Assembly: GCA_031260345.1 (NCBI GenBank)
Contig: JAIRKA010000028.1
Location: 1 to 52,848 of the forward strand
Origin: Methanosarcinales archaeon
GTDB lineage: Archaea; Halobacteriota; Methanosarcinia; Methanosarcinales; Methanosarcinaceae
Length of the DNA stretch: 52,848 nt
Direction: 5' to 3'
Positions 26,658-33,423 of this stretch are shown piece by piece; position 1 is the first letter of the stretch; each line of letters opens with the position of its first letter. A program made the translations under genes and the position numbers. The notes under the pieces were generated by a model that saw only the letters and a program-made list of their open reading frames with translations, was not told the DNA's origin and ran no database searches.

Positions 26658-27022
26658 ATAAGAACACCTGCGTTTTAATGATTTATTAATTGAATAATAG
26701 TAATCGGATAATAAGTTGCTGCAATATAATTCATTTAAGAATATTAAAGGTGAGGGAACACAATTGATTTAAAACTATCCAATGTCAACCCGCGTTTTGA
26801 TTAAAAGTTGACAATAAGAGTTCTTAAAGACGACTTTAATCTACGTTTAAAATTGGTTTAATAGTTGTTTAATAACTGAACAACACTGAGATTTATAAGG
26901 TCCAAATATGAATGCAACAGACAGTAATATATAAAAAGAAAACATTATTATTTTGTCTATAAAGCTCTCAATACTTAATTTTAGAACAGAGAGCGAACAA
27001 AAAGTGAAGAGGAGACATATCA
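26658..27022. other. Divergent intergenic region, ABC ATPase to ferritin
   Basis: 365 AT-rich bases, no ORF of note. A TATA box for ferritin, AATATATAAA, lies at about 26926-26935, predicting a ~65-base leader. Another TATA-like TTTATAAGG is at about 26892. No clear iron-regulator (DtxR/Fur-type) palindrome was spotted by eye. Confidence 0.45.
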
Positions 27023-27520
27023 ATGATTAAAGCACCCGTATTAAAACTGTTAAACGAGCAAATCAACAAAGAGCTTTACGCCGCTTACCTTTACTTGGGG
27101 ATGTCTGCCAAATGTACAGACATGAACAGAGACGGCTTTGCCTCTTGGCTCAGACTTCAGGCAGAAGAAGAAGTCGAACACGCCATGAAAATTTATGACT
27201 ACATCACGGAACAATCCGAGAGCGTTGTATTGATGCCGATTGACAAGCCGGACATCAAAGGAAAAACACTTCATGATTTCTTCAAGCAGGCTTACGAGCA
27301 CGAACAGCTGGTGACCAAAACCATCAACGGAATCATGGATGTCGCCGTCAAAGAAAAAGACTACGCAACTCAAATCTTCCTTCAGTGGTTCATCACCGAA
27401 CAGATCGAAGAAGAAAACCAAACATCCAACATTGTTGATGACTTGGCCTTTGCCAAAAATGATGCAACCGCAATTTTCGCAATTGAAAAGAAACTCGCCA
27501 AAAGAGAGAAAGAAGACTGA
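27023..27520 (+). CDS. Ferritin (iron storage)
   Basis: 165 aa, a four-helix non-haem ferritin. It oxidises Fe2+ and stores it as a ferric core in a 24-subunit shell in the cytoplasm. Ferroxidase ligands are visible: Glu17 (NKELYAAYLY), Glu50 and His53 (EEEVEHAMK), Glu93/Gln94 (YEHEQLV), and Gln126/Glu130 (TEQIEEE). The protein lacks the haem-binding pattern of bacterioferritin. A strong Shine-Dalgarno (GAGGAG) lies 8 bases before the ATG. It stands alone with its own TATA box and terminator. In an oxygen-sensitive host-associated methanogen it would also limit iron-driven oxidative damage. Confidence 0.93.
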   Translation: MIKAPVLKLLNEQINKELYAAYLYLGMSAKCTDMNRDGFASWLRLQAEEEVEHAMKIYDYITEQSESVVLMPIDKPDIKGKTLHDFFKQAYEHEQLVTKTINGIMDVAVKEKDYATQIFLQWFITEQIEEENQTSNIVDDLAFAKNDATAIFAIEKKLAKREKED

Positions 27521-27563
27521 TTTTTGAATTGTTGTAAATACCAACCCAAAACATAGAAAACGA

Positions 27564-27618
27564 AAAAACAGTAACGGGATTGAAAATCCTTTTTGCTGTT
27601 TTTCAGTCTCTTTTTTAT
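27564..27618 (+). terminator. Terminator of the ferritin gene
   Basis: An 8-bp outer stem AAAAACAG/CTGTTTTT (27564-27571, 27596-27603) encloses an inner GGATT-GAA-AATCC hairpin (27577-27589). A T-rich tract follows. Confidence 0.6.
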
Positions 27619-27809
27619 TTCGTTATCGCTTTTTTATTACTTTTCGTTGAGGTGATCACTGTTTCTCTTTTTGATTCGACATGCACTTCATTTCAGAACA
27701 TTTCGACACAGTCAACCGATTGCTACTTATACCATATTCATTCAAATAACATGTAATATAAGAGTTTAATTTTACGCCTTTCAACAGTTTACAAGGGGAT
27801 TAACAAATA

Positions 27810-28301
27810 ATGGCAAATAATTTTTGTTCAGCTTGTGGAAAAAAATCAGATGAGCCCGATGCGAATTACTGTGCCGGCTGTGGCTCATCGTTTCATTCAT
27901 CTCAAACCGAATCGACCTCTCATGAAAATGTTGTATACGTCAAGCAGAAAAGCGTCTTCGTTTCAATCATTTTATCGATTTTCATTCCGGGAAGCGGTCA
28001 GGTCTATAATGGAAATCTGAAAAAAGGTCTTGTGCTTTGCATCGGATTTTATCTCGGGCTGCTTGCATTAGTCATACCCGGAATAATTGTATGGATTTAC
28101 GCGCTTTATAATGCATACAAAGAAACAGGCAATATAAACAAAGGATTACTTCCCTTTATTGAGCCGACTCCAACGGATGCCGTTATAATCTATATCGCGG
28201 ACTTCGTTATGCTTACTTTTGCTTATATCGCCTTTTACATTCTGGCAATTTTTATGTTCGCTTTTATGAGAGGCTTTATGTCAGCTTTTATGGCCGTTTA
28301 A
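27810..28301 (+). CDS. Zinc-ribbon/TM2-like membrane protein 1
   Basis: 163 aa. An N-terminal zinc ribbon (FCSACGKKSDEPDANYCAGCG, two CxxC pairs at about 6-9 and 22-25) is joined by a polar linker to a hydrophobic region. The latter begins LSIFIPGSGQVYNGNLKKG, the same motif as in the proteins at 28369, 29797 and 5554, and continues with about three membrane segments. SD AAGGGG precedes the ATG. The ribbon should lie in the cytoplasm. Such proteins are common and uncharacterised in methanogens. Confidence 0.75.
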   Translation: MANNFCSACGKKSDEPDANYCAGCGSSFHSSQTESTSHENVVYVKQKSVFVSIILSIFIPGSGQVYNGNLKKGLVLCIGFYLGLLALVIPGIIVWIYALYNAYKETGNINKGLLPFIEPTPTDAVIIYIADFVMLTFAYIAFYILAIFMFAFMRGFMSAFMAV

Positions 28302-28368
28302 TAAATTATTCTAAAACCATTTTTAACAATCGAAATTATAAAAGTCATAACAAAAATGAGGTATAATA

Positions 28369-28875
28369 ATGGGAAATAATTTTTGTTCCAACTGCGGTGA
28401 ACAAGTCATAAGAGAAGACGCTGCCATTTGCTACAATTGCGGTTACCGTCTTTTAGAAAACTTCGAAAATGATCAAAAGGAATCTGCCGCAGGAAGCGAT
28501 GTGAATAGCGGAACAGCGCAAACAAAAACAATAATCGTAGAGTCGAAAAGTCCTTTTGCGGCCATCCTGCTCTCCGCTATTTATCCGGGTGCCGGTCAAT
28601 TATACAACAAAGATATTTTAAAAGGACTCGTATTCCAACTCGGTTATTTTTTCAGCATCATATTCGGGATAGTTTTACTCTTTATACCGACACTTATCGC
28701 ATGGATCCTCATCGTGTGGGAAGCATATAGTGTTTCAGATAAAATGAATCGGGGACAAATACCCGTTGCAAGCCCGACTGCCGGAGAAATCATTTTCTTC
28801 ATCCTCTTCTGGCCGATTATTTTAATCGTTCTGATTGGAATCTTCGTGTTAATAGCCATAACTTTATACATTTAA
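28369..28875 (+). CDS. Zinc-ribbon/TM2-like membrane protein 2
   Basis: 168 aa, a tandem paralog of the preceding gene, 67 bases downstream. Zinc ribbon FCSNCGEQVIREDAAICYNCG, then a Ser/Thr/Gln linker, then LSAIYPGAGQLYNKDILKG and three hydrophobic segments. The short motif ending MNRGQIPVASPTAGE aligns with INKGLLPFIEPTPTD in the neighbour, so the third part is also homologous. SD GAGGT lies near the ATG. A hairpin (TCAGCTG 28917-28923 / CAGCTGA 28930-28936) after the stop may end the transcript. Function unknown. Confidence 0.75.
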   Translation: MGNNFCSNCGEQVIREDAAICYNCGYRLLENFENDQKESAAGSDVNSGTAQTKTIIVESKSPFAAILLSAIYPGAGQLYNKDILKGLVFQLGYFFSIIFGIVLLFIPTLIAWILIVWEAYSVSDKMNRGQIPVASPTAGEIIFFILFWPIILIVLIGIFVLIAITLYI

Positions 28876-29001
28876 AATGCAAAAGAAGTGAAGATAAAAA
28901 ATATTAAAAACGAAAGTCAGCTGTTTTTGCAGCTGATTCAAATCACTTTTACATAAATTTATGAAAAATATTTCAATTTTTTCTCAAATTGTATTCAAAA
29001 T

Positions 29002-29538
29002 TTACTTCCTAAAAACAATTTCATTCAGAGGCCTGCGACTCGAACATCCCGAATCCGTTGACTTCTCGACAGGTTTTCCGACAGCAATCACAGCCGCCAA
29101 CTCAAACGTACCAGGCGCTTCCAATATTTTTGAGACCTGATCTTTGTTTTTCAAAATTTCGCCGAGCCATACTGTACCAAGTCCGATAGAATGCGCCGAA
29201 AGCAGAATATTTTGGATGCAGGCGCCGATGGCCATCAAATCTTTTTCGCGGTGATAAGAAGCTGCTGTGTCCAAGAAAACCGCGATTAAAAGAGGCGCAG
29301 ACATTACGATGTCAGAATAATGCGTCAGTTCTGAAAGCTGCCGTCCGATTTCTTTGTCATCGCAATTGCCGGCGTTGTCAACAATGATAAACCGCCACGG
29401 CTGATTATTTAAGCCGGACGGCGCGAACCTTGCGCATTCAAGCATCGCTGAAACAGCATCTTTTGAAATCGGTTCGCCCGAATATTTGCGGACGCTTCGA
29501 CGGGAACAGATATTTTTCGTAATTTCATTCTGAATCAA
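29002..29538 (-). CDS. Nitroreductase-family FMN oxidoreductase
   Basis: About 178 aa. Family motifs: CSRRSVRKYSGEPI for FMN phosphate binding, ARFAPSGLNNQPWRF, and SIGLGTVWLGE near the C-terminal half. Such small nitroreductases use NAD(P)H to reduce nitro compounds, quinones or flavins. The start is taken as TTG at 29538 (xIQNEITKNICSRRSVRKY), which has AGGATGTG 6-7 bases upstream and the family's usual short N-terminus; the TTG at 29556 adds six residues. Transcribed opposite to the neighbouring zinc-ribbon genes. The physiological substrate is unknown. Confidence 0.85.
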   Translation of the reverse strand: MIQNEITKNICSRRSVRKYSGEPISKDAVSAMLECARFAPSGLNNQPWRFIIVDNAGNCDDKEIGRQLSELTHYSDIVMSAPLLIAVFLDTAASYHREKDLMAIGACIQNILLSAHSIGLGTVWLGEILKNKDQVSKILEAPGTFELAAVIAVGKPVEKSTDSGCSSRRPLNEIVFRK

Positions 29539-29796
29539 AAAGGCACATCCTGTCAATCACAATAGTCAGTTTAGTCAATTGAATAAAATATTTATAGAAA
29601 CAGACAGCCCGTTTCAAATATTAATTTTATGATGAAAAGAAGATGCAAAATGGAAACGTGAAAAGAGCCAACTACGACAGTCAAAAAAATATTAATACCT
29701 TGACCAAATGATTTAATACATCGGTTGGAAAAGGTTTTTAGGTTAATCTTATAGTTTGAAAATTTCAAAAATTAAGAGAAATTCAGAGATGAAAAC

Positions 29797-30336
29797 ATGG
29801 CACAAAAATATTGTTCCCATTGCGGCGAGTCTTTAAAGGAGTACGCAATCGTTTGCTCCGATTGCGGCGCCCCCGTTAAAGGACAAAAGCAGTCAGGCGG
29901 AAACACCGCAGAAGAAAACGTACATGCTGAGCCGGTTGGCAACAGCGGCAAAACACAATCCGCGCCGATGTTCGGAAAAGAAAAAAGCACATTTTTCGCG
30001 CTTATTTTATCCTTCTTTATGTCCGGTCTCGGGCAAGTTTACAACGGGAATTTCTGGAAAGGCGTCGGCTTTATGATTGCGGCCACTCTCGGATGGCTCT
30101 TAATTATACCCGGGTTAGTCATATGGATTTGGAACATGTACGACGCGTACACGGATGCTGAAAAGATTAATCGAGGGGAACTGCCGTTCAAAGAACCAAC
30201 CGTTTGGGAAATTATTGCATTCCTGTTGCTGCCGTTTATCGTCGGAGCGGTATTTGTGTTCTTCCTCGTCATATTTGCTATGGCCATCTTTGTTCCATTT
30301 TCATACGCTATCTACTCAATGAATGTGATCGCATAA
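29797..30336 (+). CDS. Zinc-ribbon/TM2-like membrane protein 3
   Basis: 179 aa. Zinc ribbon YCSHCGESLKEYAIVCSDCGAP, an acidic and polar linker, then LSFFMSGLGQVYNGNFWKG and three hydrophobic segments. INRGELPFKEPTVWE matches the same region of the other two paralogs. It is separated from them by the inverted nitroreductase gene, which suggests that the nitroreductase was inserted into a triplet or that one copy was transposed locally. Function unknown. Confidence 0.75.
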   Translation: MAQKYCSHCGESLKEYAIVCSDCGAPVKGQKQSGGNTAEENVHAEPVGNSGKTQSAPMFGKEKSTFFALILSFFMSGLGQVYNGNFWKGVGFMIAATLGWLLIIPGLVIWIWNMYDAYTDAEKINRGELPFKEPTVWEIIAFLLLPFIVGAVFVFFLVIFAMAIFVPFSYAIYSMNVIA

Positions 30337-30354
30337 GAAAGAACACAAAAAAGA

Positions 30355-30391
30355 GATTGAAGCGGATGCGAAAAGCTTCAATCCGCTTTTT
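30355..30391. terminator. Terminator between convergent genes
   Basis: A 9-bp stem, GATTGAAGC (30355-30363) / GCTTCAATC (30375-30383), is followed by CCGCTTTTTT on the plus strand. An A-rich stretch on the other side could let it work for the minus strand too. Confidence 0.65.
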
Positions 30392-30396
30392 TACAT

Positions 30397-30774
30397 TTAT
30401 TTTTTCCAGCGCTTTAACTCAGGGAAAAATTTCTGCATCATTTCACGAGCGTCTTCTTCGGTCATTTCCGTATTGAATGAGATCACGTGCGGAATGCAGA
30501 ATTCAATCATTTCTTCCATAGTCATGTCGGGAGCTGTAAAAGCACCGTCTTTGTAACAGTAAATGCAGTAGCCATCGCTGATGCTGCCATCCGCCTCTGT
30601 TCCTTTCAATTCGCTGCCTTCATCCAAAGGCATTCCGCAGCACTGGCAAAACGTTGTATTTTCGGGGAATTCAGGTATTTCCAAATTGATCACTTCTTTT
30701 GATTTTTTTGAATGTAGTTTTGAATATGTTTTAAATGTTTTGTAAAACTTTTTGAATATTTCTTTAGATTTCAA
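30397..30774 (-). CDS. Zinc-ribbon domain protein (PF12674-like)
   Basis: 125 aa. Residues about 40-75 carry CQCCGMPL and a second cysteine cluster, YCIYCYKDGAF, with the intervening KGTEADGSISDGYC. This is the putative zinc-ribbon domain 2 family, often fused or next to small regulators and oxidoreductases. The Lys-rich first 28 residues have no known match and may not be translated if a downstream start is used (a GTG or TTG around the EVINLE segment also follows a GTGAT). The TTG at 30774 overlaps the stop of the upstream FMN-binding gene (TTGA), so translation is probably coupled. Function unknown. Confidence 0.7.
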   Translation of the reverse strand: MKSKEIFKKFYKTFKTYSKLHSKKSKEVINLEIPEFPENTTFCQCCGMPLDEGSELKGTEADGSISDGYCIYCYKDGAFTAPDMTMEEMIEFCIPHVISFNTEMTEEDAREMMQKFFPELKRWKK

Positions 30775-31199
30775 AATGTTACTTTGCCGAAATTTTCCAT
30801 GTCAACAATGACATCCGCTTCTTTAACATGAATCTCATAAACGGTCAAAGCATCGCCGATGGTTTCATACATTTCCGCAAGCCCGGGATAATGTTCCAAA
30901 AATAAATCTTTGACATCATTTAAAGACAAATCACTTTTGCGGACAGACGCACTGTGAGAGCGAACGTGAGGAACGTCATCGGAAGAATTCGGAATTGTCG
31001 TAAAAGCAGTTTTATCGTTTTCCCCTAATTCCGCGATTTTATCGCTATCAGCCGTTGTTGAAAAATAAATGACAGACGGATTGTTCTCATCACAGCAATA
31101 ATTAACGATTCGAACATTCGGGCTGTCATTTACAGACGTAGCTAAAGCAACAAGTCCGCCCTGTTTTAAGATGCGTATATAAGCCGGTAAATATTCCAT
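30771..31199 (-). CDS. Pyridoxamine 5'-phosphate oxidase-like FMN-binding protein
   Basis: About 142 aa of a split-barrel flavin-binding fold: GGLVALATSVNDSPNVRIVNY (strands 1-2), VIYFSTTADSDKIAEL and NDKTAFTTIP. The family includes flavin reductases, F420-linked enzymes and haem-degrading proteins. Start chosen at ATG 31199 because AGGATGAT ends 5 bases before it; a TTG nine codons upstream (31226) has no such signal. The zinc-ribbon gene downstream overlaps its stop. Substrate unknown. Confidence 0.75.
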   Translation of the reverse strand: MEYLPAYIRILKQGGLVALATSVNDSPNVRIVNYCCDENNPSVIYFSTTADSDKIAELGENDKTAFTTIPNSSDDVPHVRSHSASVRKSDLSLNDVKDLFLEHYPGLAEMYETIGDALTVYEIHVKEADVIVDMENFGKVTF

Positions 31200-31226
31200 A
31201 AAAATCATCCTGCTCAATGTGAGCAA

Positions 31227-31656
31227 AAAAGAGAATGCATTTGGAACAGATAAAGATGAAGAATGAGGTGAAAGTATTCGAAATTAAATCTGTCTCAAAA
31301 GTTTTTCTTTAATCGAATCAACATCACCAAAAATGATTTAAAAATGAAAGATCGGCCGATTTTGAATAATACCGATAAGTTTGATCCCGGCGATTTATTT
31401 ACCCCGCGCTGCCGGTAAGCGGAGAATATTTGGTCCCGACGATTTTCGACCCCGCTGACGGTAAGCGGAGAATATTTGAGTGCAATCTTAAAGAAGATGA
31501 CACTGCAAGTTAAACATGTTCGCTTGCCTATAAATAAGTGTCGAAATTTCTAAAAAATAATGAAGAGGATACGACTCCATACTCAATCTCCCTTCTTAAA
31601 ATGACCCTTTATTTTATTTTCGAAACTGATAAATTAATTAACTATAACACATTTAC
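31227..31656. other. Gene-free region with tandem hairpin-forming repeats
   Basis: 430 bases. It holds two abutting imperfect repeats of 49 and 46 bases (31383-31431 and 31432-31477), each with CCGCT...AGCGG-type arms able to fold. No ORF is credible. A TATA-like element for serS is not obvious. Confidence 0.5.
31383..31477. repeat. Two-unit tandem repeat with a hairpin in each unit
   Basis: The units share GATCCCGGCGATTT / GGTCCCGACGATTT and end identically in GGTAAGCGGAGAATATTT. In unit 2, CCGCT and AGCGG can pair around GACGGTA; unit 1 has a related CGCT/AGCG pair. It could be a small RNA, a binding-site pair or a decayed element. Confidence 0.6.
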
Positions 31657-31689
31657 ATGAATCATTCAATACATCAGATGGTGCATAAA

Positions 31690-33192
31690 ATGGAATTTTA
31701 CTTAAAAGCTTCTTTGAAAACAAGCGCTGATCCCGCTGCCGGAAAAGAAGATATTGAAAAAATTATGGCGGAAGCCGAAAAGACGATATTGGCAAAAGGG
31801 GCTCCGGAAGGCGCCGGCGCTCAAATCAAAAGCTGGTCACTCGGTGACAAAAGCATTGACGTGGAACTGACGTCCGGCCGCTACGTTCGTGTTCATGACG
31901 CCGTCATGCGTCTTAAAAAGGCGCTTGCGGAACCGCTCGGCAAAACGCATAAAATCGGTATTCGTGGAATCGAAGCTGAAACTTTTATGATTACCGTTCC
32001 GTCCGAGTCTGATCTGAAGAATAAGAAAATTCCTTACGTCAAATCCGTTGATTTCACAAACGGAAATCTTGTTTTGGAACTTGAAGTCGGCGAAGCGGAA
32101 ATGCGCAATCAGGTTCCCGACCGCATTTTGACTTTGATTGAAGAAAAGCTTGAAAAAGATGAATACGGCGCAAAAGCTGAACACTGGAAGTTGCTTTGGG
32201 AAAGCGAAGACAGAGAATTCCATTATAAGGAAGATCCGACCGAAGATATGCTGAAACAGGGTTGGCTGAAAAGAGGCGCCGGCCGCGGCCAATGGATTCA
32301 CGGTCCGATAACGACCCGATTATTCCGCGTGTTTGAGCAGATTGTCGTTGAAGAAATTTTAACGCCGCTCGGCTATGACGAAATGATTTTTCCGAAAATG
32401 ATTATGTGGGACATTTGGAAACATTCCGGCCACGCCAAAGGCATTTACCCCGAAATTTATTACGTTTGCCCGCCGAAGACACGTGACCCTGCATTTTGGG
32501 AAGATGTGATTGACCATTACAAAGTCACGAACGAGGTGCCTGTTGAAATGCTGAAAGATAAAATCGGTGACCCGATCGGCGGTATGTGCTACGCTCAGTG
32601 CCCGCCCGGCTGGGGATTCTTCCAGGGTGAAACAATCGCGACGGAAAGCTTACCGATTTTGATTTTTGACCGCTCGGGAACATCCCACCGCTATGAAAGC
32701 GGCGGCATTCACGGAATTGAGCGTGTCGATGAATTCCACAGAATCGAATTGGTCTGGCTCGGAACAAAGGAGCAGGTGGTCGAAACAACGAATCTGCTTC
32801 ATGAAAAATACGCGCATATTTTCAACGATATTTTGGACTTAAAATGGCGTAAAGCTTGGGTCACACCGTGGTTCATGGCGCAGGAAGGCCTTGCGGGCGT
32901 TGCCGCCGATGAAGTGACGGGAACGACTGACTACGAAGCGCCGCTGCCGTACCGCGGTCTCGAAGGCGAATGGCTGGAGTTTCAAAACGTCAGCATCAAC
33001 GGCGAAAAATATCCGAACGGCTTTAACGTGAAAAGCCAAAGCGGTGAAAAGCTTTGGAGCGGCTGCTCCGGCGTGGGTCTTGAAAGATGGACGGCTGCAT
33101 TCCTTGCGCAGCACGGGCTTGATCCTGAAAACTGGCCGGCCAAAGTGAAAAAGAGATTCGGTCAAATGCCGAAGCAGGTTAAATTTTTATGA
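31690..33192 (+). CDS. serS: Seryl-tRNA synthetase, type 2 (rare, methanogen form)
   Basis: 500 aa. It charges tRNA-Ser (and tRNA-Sec where present) with serine. The type-2 form, known from methanogens, has a different N-terminal tRNA-binding domain and an active-site zinc. Class II motifs 2 and 3 are seen as [26 protein letters not shown] and [19 protein letters not shown] carries a zinc-site cysteine. The start is placed at ATG 31690 ([15 protein letters not shown]), which matches the family N-terminus and has GGTG 7 bases upstream; the ATG at 31657 adds eleven residues without a Shine-Dalgarno. The length is as expected. It is the only synthetase in this window. Confidence 0.95.
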   Translation: MEFYLKASLKTSADPAAGKEDIEKIMAEAEKTILAKGAPEGAGAQIKSWSLGDKSIDVELTSGRYVRVHDAVMRLKKALAEPLGKTHKIGIRGIEAETFMITVPSESDLKNKKIPYVKSVDFTNGNLVLELEVGEAEMRNQVPDRILTLIEEKLEKDEYGAKAEHWKLLWESEDREFHYKEDPTEDMLKQGWLKRGAGRGQWIHGPITTRLFRVFEQIVVEEILTPLGYDEMIFPKMIMWDIWKHSGHAKGIYPEIYYVCPPKTRDPAFWEDVIDHYKVTNEVPVEMLKDKIGDPIGGMCYAQCPPGWGFFQGETIATESLPILIFDRSGTSHRYESGGIHGIERVDEFHRIELVWLGTKEQVVETTNLLHEKYAHIFNDILDLKWRKAWVTPWFMAQEGLAGVAADEVTGTTDYEAPLPYRGLEGEWLEFQNVSINGEKYPNGFNVKSQSGEKLWSGCSGVGLERWTAAFLAQHGLDPENWPAKVKKRFGQMPKQVKFL

Positions 33193-33278
33193 ATTAATTC
33201 TCTTGTTTTTGAATGAAGTTCATAAAATATTTTAATTTTACAAATTTGAAAAACACATTCTTTGACGAAAGACTGAAC

Positions 33279-33313
33279 TGAAAAAGGATAAAATCCTTTT
33301 CAATTTTATTTTT
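33279..33313 (+). terminator. Terminator after serS
   Basis: A hairpin, GAAAAAGGAT (33280-33289) with ATCCTTTTC (33293-33301), is followed by a T-rich tract. A close relative, also A/T-flanked, follows the next gene at 35965. Confidence 0.5.
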
Positions 33314-33423
33314 TGAAACTTATTAAAATATACCGTCTGCCACCGCTTTCGGAATTTACTCTCACGATATCATTAAATATATATTAATACTGTTATGAAC
33401 TTTATTGTTTCGGAGGGATATTT

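Noticed and set aside
31690-33192. Threonyl-tRNA synthetase
   Set aside because: The first impression came from class II motifs, but the N-terminus, GMCYAQCPP and the [10 protein letters not shown] motif match type-2 seryl-tRNA synthetase.
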